Below, one piece after another: positions 7,280 through 15,703 of a stretch of DNA of 17,775 nucleotides (position 1 is its first letter; each line of letters starts with the position of its first letter). The notes under the pieces were generated by a model that was given only the letters and a program-made list of their open reading frames with translations, made no database searches and was not told where the DNA came from. The DNA is from Bacillota bacterium (GTDB taxonomy: Bacteria > Bacillota > Clostridia > Peptostreptococcales > Anaerovoracaceae), in contig JAFWDF010000127.1 in assembly GCA_017534025.1 (NCBI GenBank), positions 1-17,775 of the forward strand. The letters run 5' to 3'. The translations under genes and the position numbers were made by a program.

Positions 7280-9082
7280 CTATTCATACCGGCTCAGCAT
7301 GGCCGCCGCCTCTGTCCGGGTGACAGGTGCCGCCGGGCGGAGCATCTGCATATCATCTCCGCAAAGCACTTCTTCCTGCACACACCAGCGAACCGCATCC
7401 TGTGCCCAGCCGGAAACATCCTGCACCTCGATGAAGGAATCCCACGGAGCCGGTGTTAATAATTCTGATATCGAAGCTTCCTTTTCCTGATATATTGCAT
7501 ATCGATAGAGCATGGCTGCCAGCTGTTCCCGGGTGATTGCATCAGACGGGCCGAACTGCGTATCACGGTATCCGGTGACCAGCTTCTCCGCAGCCGCCCA
7601 CCGCAGCGCTTCCGTGTACCAGGAATCCGGATCTGTATCGGTAAACGGAATCGCATACTCCGCCTCCGGCATGCCGTCCATTCTCCACAGCATGACCACC
7701 ATCATGGCCCGGTTCAGGTGATCCTGCGGCCCGAACAGGCCATTGCCATAGCCGTTCATAATGTTGTTCTCAAGCACGAAATGAAGGCTGTCGTGATACC
7801 AGGCACCGCTGTCCAGATCCGCAAACGTGCGGAGCGGACAGTCCGGTCCGCCGTCGCACGGAACCGGAAGATCCGGCGGAACAGGAGGGTCCGGCGGGTC
7901 ATCCCCGCCGCCGGCCAGAGCCTCTACACAGGCACCGATATTCAAAATCCCGTACCCGTAGTACTGATCGTATCCTGCCGATCCCTTATCCCGTGCCGTT
8001 TCCGACAGGATCTGCATCACCTTCTCCACGGAAAGGGAAGGATCTATGCTGCGCATCACCGCTGCTGCTGCCGAAACCTGCGGAACGGCAAAGGAACAGC
8101 CGGTGCCTTCTTCATATCCGCCAAAACGGCTGGTGCTCAGGACATCTACTCCCGGTGCCATGACAAACACACTGTTATTATAATTCGAGCGGTCATACCA
8201 GCTTTCCGTGCGGTCCACGGATCCGACGCCGATCACCGTTTTGTAGGCTGCCGGATAATACTCCGTGCGGGTGCCTCCGTTTCCGACGGCAGACACTACG
8301 ACGACATCTTTCTCCGCCGCGTAGGCGATGGCCTCCCTCAGGGACTGATAATCCGTTTTCACGCCGAGGCTGAGATTGAGGACTTCACAGCCGAAATCAT
8401 CAATGCCTCCGTAAATCGCCCGGCAGATCGTACTGATTTTCACCGACTTTCCATCCGTGCATTTCAGCGGCACGATAGAAGCCTCCGGTGCCGCACCAAT
8501 CCGGCTGTCCCCGCCGGACGCCGCCAGCAGGCCGGCCACTTTTGTTCCGTGCCCGTAATTATCGGTCGTATTCTCCGGATCCCCGGTACCGGTTATATAG
8601 TTACAGCCCGGCAGCAGATTGGCGGCCAGGTCGGGATGTGAACGGACGCCGGAATCTATGACGCCCACACGCACGCCCTGCCCGCGGTAAGATCCGAGAG
8701 ATGCATCATCCGCACAGATCATGGCCAGATTCCAGGAGATGTCCTCTGCCGGCGGATCATCACTGTCTTCAAGAAGGACGGCTTCTCCGTCTTCTTCAAA
8801 CCATTCCAGACTGTCCTCCTGCAGAAGATGCCGCAGTTCCCTGCCGTCCACCACATCAAAAGGTACCGAACTGTCCTCTGTCCGTTCTGCATTCCGGTCA
8901 TGCACACTATCTTCACGGTAGCAGACGATATAATCGGCATCGGATACGATGGCAGACTCTGCCGCACCGGCCGCAGGAGCATGGTAATATCCCTGCAGCG
9001 GCAGCAAAACCATTACCATCACGAATGGAAGAAGCCTCCGCCTGATTTTTTTTGATAATGCGCTGGATTTCAAAGGATTCAC
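7280..9082 (-). CDS. Subtilisin-family (S8) serine protease with three SLH domains
   Basis: A 600-residue secreted, wall-anchored protease. An N-terminal hydrophobic signal (about 17-31) precedes a prodomain-like region (45-125). The S8 catalytic domain follows: D143 in VGVIDSGV, H178 in YGHGTKVAGLLA, oxyanion N268 in SAVGNGG, and S330 in GTGCSFAVPQVSA. The usual GTSMA(T/S)P is thus GCSFAVP, with Cys beside the nucleophile. After a Pro-rich linker (about 391-412) come three diverged SLH domains (about 415-465, 474-525, 545-600). The ORF begins with GTG at 9082; a TTG three codons later has AGGTG at a better distance and may be the true start. It begins 15 bases after the antiporter stop, so it is likely the last gene of that operon. 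Its stop is TAG. Substrates are probably surface or secreted proteins (inference). Confidence 0.93.
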   Translation of the reverse strand: MNPLKSSALSKKIRRRLLPFVMVMVLLPLQGYYHAPAAGAAESAIVSDADYIVCYREDSVHDRNAERTEDSSVPFDVVDGRELRHLLQEDSLEWFEEDGEAVLLEDSDDPPAEDISWNLAMICADDASLGSYRGQGVRVGVIDSGVRSHPDLAANLLPGCNYITGTGDPENTTDNYGHGTKVAGLLAASGGDSRIGAAPEASIVPLKCTDGKSVKISTICRAIYGGIDDFGCEVLNLSLGVKTDYQSLREAIAYAAEKDVVVVSAVGNGGTRTEYYPAAYKTVIGVGSVDRTESWYDRSNYNNSVFVMAPGVDVLSTSRFGGYEEGTGCSFAVPQVSAAAAVMRSIDPSLSVEKVMQILSETARDKGSAGYDQYYGYGILNIGACVEALAGGGDDPPDPPVPPDLPVPCDGGPDCPLRTFADLDSGAWYHDSLHFVLENNIMNGYGNGLFGPQDHLNRAMMVVMLWRMDGMPEAEYAIPFTDTDPDSWYTEALRWAAAEKLVTGYRDTQFGPSDAITREQLAAMLYRYAIYQEKEASISELLTPAPWDSFIEVQDVSGWAQDAVRWCVQEEVLCGDDMQMLRPAAPVTRTEAAAMLSRYE

Positions 9083-9097
9083 CTGCCTGTGAAGAGT

Positions 9098-11248
9098 CTA
9101 TTCCAGATACATGGTCTGCATCAGATAAATCTGTTCCCGAAGCTCTTTGCCTGCCCCTTCCGTGATCCTGCCGCTTATTTGCAAACGTCGGATCAGATCG
9201 AGTTCCAGGCTCATGAGATTGGCGTTCACTTCATCCGCATAATGTCTTGTTTTCCGGAAGCGGTCCAGGGTTTCCGCCCGCAGCTTTTCCACCTGTATGG
9301 CCTGCTCCCGGTCCCATTCTTCGGCTGCCGCCGGATCATCGCCGGCGTAGGAAGCCGGCAGAACACTCTGTCCGTACATCATACGGCCCCAGAGTGACTG
9401 GATATTCGCTTCATGCTGTTCCAGTAGAATCTCCGCCGCGCCGGACCGTTCCGCATCTTCTTCCGCACAGGCTTTCTTCAGATAATCAACGGCCGCCTGT
9501 TCCAGTTCAAACGCAAGGAAACAGGTGTCGTTGTAAATCTGCGCAGTTTTTTCCAGATCCTCCGTCTGCTTCCGCAGCCAGAGGAATTTCCGGATCCTGC
9601 TGTCCCGCCGCTTCTCATCAAGCGCTCCGACACGCTCGGCGCCATCAAAATAACCCAGTGAACTACGGATCATGCGGAGCATGGCATCGTAATCAACCGG
9701 ATCCCTGGCAGATAAATCACAGGATATGCTGCGCAGCTCAGCGGTTTTTGCCCGCTGTACATCCAGCACTTCCTCTGCCAGCTGATGCAGTACCCGTCCA
9801 TGTCCGCCAAACGCAAACCGCTCTGTCATCAATCCCTGTCTGTACCGGGTCAGTGCCATCTTGCATACCAGATAGTATTCATCCTGCGGTCCTTCCCAGG
9901 CTTCCATCTGTTCACTGATTTCCCGCACCATGCCTTCCATGACCATCAGACGAGCCTGCTGCAGCTGCTGCTCCGCATCTTCATCCACAGTCTTCGGAGA
10001 CAGGCGTGGAAGGAGAAAATCAGCCAGTATAAGGGTGCAGAGAATAACGCCCGATGTCAGGAAGATAATGAGATCCCGCTCCGGGAACGGCCGGCCGCCT
10101 TCCACGGTCAGCGGAATCGTAAGGATAATGGACAGCGTCACGGCGCCTTTCGGACCGGCCAGCGTCGTTACCAGCGCCCGGTGTACGGATGCCCCGCGTT
10201 CCGCCCAGCCCCGGATCCCCGTTTCCGGATCGGTATACATCCACTCCATGACGGTCAGCCAGAGAAAGCGCATGACAAGAATGACCGCAGTCACCGCCAG
10301 CACCGCCGCAATGACAATGGCAGGCGACATGCCGCCCATATCATCCCGCTGCATCACCTTCGGCAGCTGCATACCCAGCATGACAAACAGAACGCCGTTG
10401 ATCAGAAATATGATTACTTCCCAGAAGCTGTTGGATACCATCATCTGCCGCGCCGTTTCCGACGACAGTCTGACACTGCTGTGCTCCTGCATAAGAAGAC
10501 CTGCCGCAACCACGGCCAGAATGCCGCTGACATGCATTTCCTCCGCCGCCAGGAAGATGACAAACGGGGAAAGCACTTCATATATTACGTGCATGACCGT
10601 GCTCACATATCCCAGCCGGCGAAGCAGCCGCATGACTAAATGCGCCAGCCCGCCCAGCAGCAGGCCGATGAGTATGCCGCCGAAAAAGAGCACGGCAAAG
10701 GTTCCCGTCGCTTCCGCGAAGGAGAATGCGCCCGTCACGGCCGCCGCTATGGCAAACTGGAAGGAAACCACGCCGGAGGCATCATTGATCAGCGCCTCTC
10801 CGGACAGCAGAATCGACTGCCTCTCTGACAGGCTGATTACCGTACTCATAGCCGATACAGCGGCCGCATCTGTCGGCCCCAGAGCCGCAGCGCAGGCAAA
10901 TGCCGCTGCCAGCGGAATGGACGGCACGATCCAGTGCAGCATGTATCCCGCCGCCAGAACACTGGCCAGCACCAGCGCGATGGCCATGGACAGGATGGCT
11001 CCCAGATTCTGCCGAAGCATGCTGCGGCTGGTCTCTTTCGCCTCCCGGAAAAGCAGAGGCGCGATAAACAGCATGAGAAACAGCTCCGCTTCAACATGCA
11101 CGTTTGCCAGCCACGGAAACAGCAGCGCCAGGACCAGCCCGACGCCGATCTGCAGCAGCGGCAGGGACATCTTCGAAATCATCTGGTCGAAAACCGAAGA
11201 TACCATGACGCAGGCCAGCAACACCAGTATTAGTTCAAACAGTTCCAT
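9098..11248 (-). CDS. CPA1-family Na+/H+ antiporter with large cytosolic C-terminal domain
   Basis: A 716-residue cation:proton antiporter of the CPA1/NhaP type, which exports Na+ (or K+) in exchange for H+ at the membrane. About twelve hydrophobic segments fill residues 1-425. The family signatures are GPTDAAAVSAM (about 124-134) and GEALINDASGVVSFQFA, with N155-D156 as the ion-binding pair. TLAGPKGAVTLSI (about 360-372) is also typical. The remaining 290 residues are soluble, charged and mostly helical, a size seen in bacterial CPA1 proteins with regulatory tails. The ATG is preceded by a moderate GAGAG. It lies 46 bases after the 103-residue protein gene and 15 bases before the SLH protease gene. 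It ends in TAG. Confidence 0.93.
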   Translation of the reverse strand: MELFELILVLLACVMVSSVFDQMISKMSLPLLQIGVGLVLALLFPWLANVHVEAELFLMLFIAPLLFREAKETSRSMLRQNLGAILSMAIALVLASVLAAGYMLHWIVPSIPLAAAFACAAALGPTDAAAVSAMSTVISLSERQSILLSGEALINDASGVVSFQFAIAAAVTGAFSFAEATGTFAVLFFGGILIGLLLGGLAHLVMRLLRRLGYVSTVMHVIYEVLSPFVIFLAAEEMHVSGILAVVAAGLLMQEHSSVRLSSETARQMMVSNSFWEVIIFLINGVLFVMLGMQLPKVMQRDDMGGMSPAIVIAAVLAVTAVILVMRFLWLTVMEWMYTDPETGIRGWAERGASVHRALVTTLAGPKGAVTLSIILTIPLTVEGGRPFPERDLIIFLTSGVILCTLILADFLLPRLSPKTVDEDAEQQLQQARLMVMEGMVREISEQMEAWEGPQDEYYLVCKMALTRYRQGLMTERFAFGGHGRVLHQLAEEVLDVQRAKTAELRSISCDLSARDPVDYDAMLRMIRSSLGYFDGAERVGALDEKRRDSRIRKFLWLRKQTEDLEKTAQIYNDTCFLAFELEQAAVDYLKKACAEEDAERSGAAEILLEQHEANIQSLWGRMMYGQSVLPASYAGDDPAAAEEWDREQAIQVEKLRAETLDRFRKTRHYADEVNANLMSLELDLIRRLQISGRITEGAGKELREQIYLMQTMYLE

Positions 11249-11294
11249 AATTCTCTCTCAATCGTCATTCTTGTCTGCCGGCCGGACAGCAGGA

Positions 11295-11606
11295 TTATGT
11301 CTCGTCCTCCTCCGGTTCCCGGCCCCGGAAGTACAGGTATTCATTGTACTTCCGGGTATAATATTCATTCATCTTTTTCTCTGCCCAGCGGTCCCGGTCC
11401 GACTGGATGGCGAGCATCTCATCGGCAATTTCCTCTGCCGAGCCCGGCCGGGCCTTGACCAGATAATTCATCATCCGGCCCATCGCCTTTTCCGTCCGCA
11501 GGCTCACCGCGATCGCGTGCCCGAACTCCCGGGGATACCCCATCCGCTCGATCAGGTCCACCAGTTTTTCATGCAGCTCTTCCCGCTGCTTCTGAGATGC
11601 GTTCAA
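11295..11606 (-). CDS. Small helical cytosolic protein, function unknown
   Basis: A 103-residue protein without signal peptide or membrane segment, rich in charged residues and probably all-helical. It resembles conserved small hypothetical proteins of gut clostridia. The recognisable core is GYPREFGHAIAVSLRTEKAMGR, then a motif I read as PGSAEEIADEMLAI and a basic C-terminal part (RWAEKKMNEYYTRKYNEY). No catalytic motif is evident. It lies 16 bases after the stop of the SLH/YD-repeat gene and 46 bases before the antiporter gene, so it is probably co-transcribed with them. I do not assign a function. Confidence 0.78.
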   Translation of the reverse strand: MNASQKQREELHEKLVDLIERMGYPREFGHAIAVSLRTEKAMGRMMNYLVKARPGSAEEIADEMLAIQSDRDRWAEKKMNEYYTRKYNEYLYFRGREPEEDET

Positions 11607-11622
11607 AGGCTTATCTCAGGTA

Positions 11623-13059
11623 TTACTGTGCCCGGTACAGGAACGTCACGATCTGGGCCCTGGTACATTTTACACCGACACCGAAAAGCTCTGCCTCCAT
11701 GCCTTTCGTAATGTCGTTCTTTACCGCCCACAGCACGGCTTTTGTGTAATAAGCTCCTTCCGGAACATCCACAAATGGATTGTCACTGCCCTCGGCAGGC
11801 TGCCCGGCACTGCGCCACAGGAAGGTCACCGTCTGCTCCCGAAGGACATTATTATTCGGTGAAAAAGTATTTTTGCTGGTGCCTTCTGTGATTTTTTTCT
11901 CTAAAGCCCACAGAACGGCTTTATAATAATAATCCTTTTCCTTCACGTCGACGAACGGGTTCTCTGTGATTGTCGGCTCCGGCTCTCCTGCCGCCCGCCA
12001 GAGGAAGGTGACCATCTGGCCTCTGGTACAGGTCTCATCCGGGCCGAAACGGGTTTTGCCAAGACCGTTGGTAATTCCATTCTCCACGGCCCACTTTACA
12101 GGCTCCGCAAAGTACGCATTATCCGGGACATCCTCGAAGGAAACCCCCGGATCCGCCGGTTTCGGTAGCTCAACGTATTCAAAAGCCCAGCGCATCATGT
12201 CGCTTTCAATAGAAATATTGTTGCCGGCTTTATCATATGTATAATTAAATGCCATAGGGCCTTCCCCATAAGCATTAACATACTGGATCAGCTGACCATT
12301 CTTATTAAAAGTGAATTCTTCATAGCCGGTTTTGGACGACTCCCGCATCGTCCAGCCGCCGTCATCATTATATGTATAAACCCGTTCAAAGCCAGCATGA
12401 TCCAAAACAATCGTTCCTTTGACGGTCCGGCCCTGGGCATCTTCCTCATAAGTGCAGGTCCAATCCGACCCGGAATCGGTCCAGCGGTGAACCAGCCGTC
12501 CTTTGCTGTCAAACGTGCAGTGCCACTCGCCCATGTACCATCCCATATCGGAAACGGAAGGAAGATGCGTCCGGACAATCTTCCGAGTCTGGGTTTCCCC
12601 CTCAGAGTTCTCCCAGTCCCAGGTTTCTGTTGTGACAATAGTCCCGTCATCTTTATAATCGTATACATACTGATAATTCTGCCGGTCCGTATCACCATCA
12701 CTGTAATAGCGGCTCACCCGGCCCTCACTGTCATATTCATAGTACGTAATACTGGTCGATTCGGCGTCTTCCCCATAGGTCTCCGTTGCCTTGATCACCT
12801 GCCCAGCGTCATTCAGTTCATATTCCGTGGAACTTTCCGGCCATACAGGCAAATATTCTCCCTGATAAAGCTGATATTTTCCGCTTTTTGTCTCATACCA
12901 TCCGTCTGCGGCGCCCGGATACGGCGGGTCAATCCAGTCAAAGGCATGCGCCTTCTTCACATTCAGCGGAATCAGAAGCAATGACAGTGTCAGCGCGAAG
13001 ACAAGCATCCTGCACATCCATCTTCTCATTGTTAATCCCTGTTCTTTCCTTCCTGCCAT
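11623..13059 (-). CDS. SLH-domain surface protein with YD-repeat-like region
   Basis: A 478-residue secreted protein. Residues 1-39 are a signal peptide ending KKAHA. Residues about 75-290 hold strand-turn units resembling YD/RHS repeats, for example YYEYDSEGRVSRYYSDG, WHCTFDSKGRLVHRW, EFTFNKNGQLIQYVNAYG and NYTYDKAGNNISIES. These are too few for a full RHS shell. Three SLH domains follow (about 307-355, 367-420, 428-478), carrying CTRGQMVTFLWRA and CTRAQIVTFLYRA ends; the middle one has VLREQTVTFLWRS. The ATG has AAAGGAG at 6 bases. It is the first gene of the run down to 7280. The role is probably attachment or display at the cell wall; the binding partner is unknown. Confidence 0.9.
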   Translation of the reverse strand: MAGRKEQGLTMRRWMCRMLVFALTLSLLLIPLNVKKAHAFDWIDPPYPGAADGWYETKSGKYQLYQGEYLPVWPESSTEYELNDAGQVIKATETYGEDAESTSITYYEYDSEGRVSRYYSDGDTDRQNYQYVYDYKDDGTIVTTETWDWENSEGETQTRKIVRTHLPSVSDMGWYMGEWHCTFDSKGRLVHRWTDSGSDWTCTYEEDAQGRTVKGTIVLDHAGFERVYTYNDDGGWTMRESSKTGYEEFTFNKNGQLIQYVNAYGEGPMAFNYTYDKAGNNISIESDMMRWAFEYVELPKPADPGVSFEDVPDNAYFAEPVKWAVENGITNGLGKTRFGPDETCTRGQMVTFLWRAAGEPEPTITENPFVDVKEKDYYYKAVLWALEKKITEGTSKNTFSPNNNVLREQTVTFLWRSAGQPAEGSDNPFVDVPEGAYYTKAVLWAVKNDITKGMEAELFGVGVKCTRAQIVTFLYRAQ

Positions 13060-13252
13060 CTTTCGCTCCTTTCTGCATTATTAAAGCATCATACGAATAG
13101 TTTACTATAATATTATAATCTAATTTCCGGCTCTTTCCTAATGTAATCGACGTTTTTTCCATATAAAACCAAATTCGAAGGGCCTTCCTATTTCATCCAA
13201 TGGCACAGAGAAAAAATGAATTGTCTTTTATCCGGCGATTCAGCAAATCATC

Positions 13253-13281
13253 TTGACAAACACTATGACATTAGGTATAAC
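13253..13281 (+). promoter_or_regulatory. Sigma-A promoter of the feo operon
   Basis: A perfect TTGACA (13253-13258), a 17-base spacer and TATAAC (13276-13281) lie about 44 bases upstream of the feoA ATG. The -10 element and the start region overlap a repressor-site array. Confidence 0.8.
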
Positions 13282-13304
13282 TAACATTAGTTAAGCGAAA
13301 CTAA
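13271..13304 (+). promoter_or_regulatory. Putative DtxR-family iron-repressor operator array
   Basis: Half-sites alternate through this stretch: TTAGGTATAACTAA (13271-13284), then TTAGTT (13287-13292), then AACTAA (13299-13304). AACTAA-CA-TTAGTT and TTAGTT-N6-AACTAA are both exact inverted repeats. TTAG/CTAA arms are the hallmark of DtxR/IdeR/MntR-type sites, and the position over the -10 fits repression by iron-loaded repressor. The regulator itself is not in the window. Confidence 0.65.
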
Positions 13305-13324
13305 CGATATGGGAGGGAATCAAA

Positions 13325-13618
13325 ATGTCAATTGCTGCAGCAATTAATTCAAACCTGAACCTTACTTCCGCAGATAAAGAATCTGCCGAAGTAAAAACGG
13401 GCACAATGTCTCTGTTGGATGCTGAACCGGGACAGACCTATACCATTAAAGAAATCAATACGGATGACGATGAGATGAATTCTTTTCTGTTCAGACTGGG
13501 CTGCTATTCCGGAGAACCGATCACGCTGATTTCAAAAAAGAAAAACAGCTGTATTGTCGTAATTAAGGACGGCAGATACAACCTCGACAAGATGCTGTCC
13601 GAGGCCATCATCATTTAA
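13325..13618 (+). CDS. feoA: Ferrous iron transport protein A (FeoA)
   Basis: A 97-residue cytosolic SH3-like FeoA protein that supports the FeoB transporter. The family domain covers about 28-97: SLLDAEPGQTYTIKEI, then FLFRLGCYSGEPITLISKKK, then VVIKDGRYNLDKMLSEAIII. The typical FeoA is about 75 residues. Here about 27 residues precede it (SIAAAINSNLNLTSADKES and on). The ATG at 13325 is supported by GGGAGGG 7 bases upstream, whereas the internal Met28 codon has no SD, so the extension is probably translated. feoB follows after 40 bases. The operon promoter and its operator array lie directly upstream. Confidence 0.92.
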   Translation: MSIAAAINSNLNLTSADKESAEVKTGTMSLLDAEPGQTYTIKEINTDDDEMNSFLFRLGCYSGEPITLISKKKNSCIVVIKDGRYNLDKMLSEAIII

Positions 13619-13658
13619 TTCAGTTAATAATAATGTTTTTACATAAGGAGGTATTTCA

Positions 13659-15674
13659 ATGAGAATTGCTTTTGCCGGTAATCCCAACAGCGGCAAGACA
13701 ACCATGTTCAATGCCCTGACGGGAAGAAGCGAGAAGATAGGTAACTGGGGCGGCGTCACGGTCGGCAGTACAGAATTCCAGATCAAAAAAGAATTCGCCG
13801 GCAGCCAGGAAGTGATCGCCGTTGACCTTCCGGGCGCATACTCCATGTCGCCTTTTACACCTGAGGAAAGCATCACGAGCGAATATGTCCGCACTGCCAA
13901 TCCGGATGTAATCGTCAACATCGTGGACGCTACAAACCTCAGCCGTTCGCTGTTCTTCACAACACAGCTCCTGGAGCTCGGCATTCCTGTAGTCGTTGCC
14001 CTGAACAAAACGGACATCAATGAGAAAGAGGGCACAAAGATCGATGAGGCCAAACTGGCCGATAAGCTGAACTGCCCGGTGTTCAAGACTGTATCTACAG
14101 AAAACAAAGGGCTCTCCGAGATGATCGCGAAAGCGATTTCTCTGGCGGGAACAATACAGGATGCCCCTTATCTGCAGCCCGATATCAACCTTCATGATAA
14201 GGCAGCCGTCGATGCAGAGGACCGCAAGCGTTACAGCTTCGTTAACGGAATCGTTGCAGAAACAGAGACAAGAAAAACCCTGTCTGCCGAAACCACAAAG
14301 ACAGACAAAATCGATAATGTTCTTACAAACCCTGTGGTAGGAATCATTGCTTTCGCGGCAGTTATGTGGTTCGTATTCTGGGTATCCCAGGCATGGTTCG
14401 GGCCTCTCGTTGCGGACTGGCTGGTAGGCTGGATCGAGACCTTCCAGGGCTGGGTAGCCGGTCAGCTGGAAAACAGCCCTGCCATCGTATCTGCACTCCT
14501 TGCTGACGGTATCGTCGGCGGTGTAGGCGCCGTAGTAGGCTTCCTGCCGCTCGTTATGGTAATGTACTTCCTGATCGCCCTGCTCGAAGACTGCGGCTAC
14601 ATGGCCCGTGTCAGTGCGGTTATGGACCCTATTTTCAAGAGAGTGGGTCTGTCCGGTAAGTCTGTCATTCCTGTAGTTATCGGTACCGGCTGCGGTATCC
14701 CTGCCGTCATGGCCTGCCGTACCATTCGTGATGAAAGAGAAAGAAGAGCCACCACAATGCTCACTACTTTCATCCCTTGCGGCGCCAAGATTCCGGTTAT
14801 CGCCCTCTTTGCAGGAGCCTTCTTTGCAGGAGCCGGCTGGGTGAGCTTTGTCTCCTACTTCCTCGGACTCGCCCTGATCTTCCTCGGGGCCCTTCTGATC
14901 AAGTGGATCACAGGCTACAAATACAGAAAATCCTTCTTTATCATGGAACTCCCGAAGTGGAAGGTTCCGAGCCTCAAATTCGCATTTAAGTCCATGATGG
15001 AACGTGCAAAAGCATATATCATCAAAGCCGCTACCATCATCCTGGTCTGCAACACCGTTGTTCAGATCATGCAGACATTCAACTGGCATTTCGAGGTTGT
15101 GGAAGAAGGTGCAGAAAGCACTTCCATCCTCGCCTCCATCGCTTCGCCGTTCGCAATTCTGCTCATCCCGCTGGGATTCGGCGCATGGCAGCTCGCAGCA
15201 GCAGCGATCACCGGCTTCATCGCGAAAGAAAACGTTGTCGGTACCCTCGCCGTTGTATTTGCTCTGACCAACTTCATCGATACCGAGGAGCTGGCTATGA
15301 CCGGCGGAGCAAGCACAGTGGCCGCTACGATGGGTCTTACAAGCGTAACCGCCCTCGCTTATCTCTTCTTCAATCTGTATACACCTCCTTGCTTCGCAGC
15401 AATCGGAGCTATGAATTCAGAAATGAAGAGCAAAGGCTGGCTGTTTGGCGCCATCGGCCTTCAGCTTGGCACCGGTTACACAATCGCATTCCTCGTATAC
15501 CAGTTTGGTACTCTCTTCACTGAGGGTCACCTCGGCACCGGTTTCGTTCCGGGCCTGATTGCAGTTCTCTGCATGGTTGCTGCACTGATCCTCATCGGAA
15601 GAAAGACAAGAGCTCACTTCGATGAGCAGTATGCGCTCCACAAGGGTTCAGCGGCTGCTAAAGCAACAGCATAA
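13659..15674 (+). CDS. feoB: Ferrous iron transporter FeoB
   Basis: A 671-residue inner-membrane Fe2+ transporter with a cytosolic N-terminal G domain. G-protein motifs: P-loop GNPNSGKTT (7-15), G2 with T34 in NWGGVTVG, G3 DLPG (56-59), and G4 NKTD (116-119). The membrane part starts near 224. Its gate motifs GCGIPAVMACRTIRDERERR and IPCGAKIPVIALFAG carry the conserved Cys residues of the two halves. The usual NWPGVTVE-type switch here has Gly for Pro and Gly for Glu. The ATG is preceded by AAGGAGG. feoA is 40 bases upstream and two small accessory genes follow. The long antisense reading frame over this gene is a shadow. Confidence 0.98.
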   Translation: MRIAFAGNPNSGKTTMFNALTGRSEKIGNWGGVTVGSTEFQIKKEFAGSQEVIAVDLPGAYSMSPFTPEESITSEYVRTANPDVIVNIVDATNLSRSLFFTTQLLELGIPVVVALNKTDINEKEGTKIDEAKLADKLNCPVFKTVSTENKGLSEMIAKAISLAGTIQDAPYLQPDINLHDKAAVDAEDRKRYSFVNGIVAETETRKTLSAETTKTDKIDNVLTNPVVGIIAFAAVMWFVFWVSQAWFGPLVADWLVGWIETFQGWVAGQLENSPAIVSALLADGIVGGVGAVVGFLPLVMVMYFLIALLEDCGYMARVSAVMDPIFKRVGLSGKSVIPVVIGTGCGIPAVMACRTIRDERERRATTMLTTFIPCGAKIPVIALFAGAFFAGAGWVSFVSYFLGLALIFLGALLIKWITGYKYRKSFFIMELPKWKVPSLKFAFKSMMERAKAYIIKAATIILVCNTVVQIMQTFNWHFEVVEEGAESTSILASIASPFAILLIPLGFGAWQLAAAAITGFIAKENVVGTLAVVFALTNFIDTEELAMTGGASTVAATMGLTSVTALAYLFFNLYTPPCFAAIGAMNSEMKSKGWLFGAIGLQLGTGYTIAFLVYQFGTLFTEGHLGTGFVPGLIAVLCMVAALILIGRKTRAHFDEQYALHKGSAAAKATA

Positions 15675-15703
15675 ACCACCTATATTAATATTCACTTAAC
15701 TAA

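Noticed and set aside
9930..11711. 593-residue open frame antisense to the antiporter
   Set aside because: Ser/Arg/Pro-rich shadow of the antiporter and downstream genes, with no recognisable domain and no SD.
13406..13408. Internal ATG as the feoA start
   Set aside because: It has no SD, while the ATG at 13325 has GGGAGGG at an ideal distance.
13656..15089. 477-residue open frame antisense to feoB
   Set aside because: It is fully opposite feoB, has no SD or family match, and reads as low-complexity His/Asp/Cys-rich sequence typical of a shadow frame.
15694..15703. A second iron box (CTTAACTAAG) after feoB
   Set aside because: Only one half-site-like match without a paired arm or promoter; chance similarity is likely.
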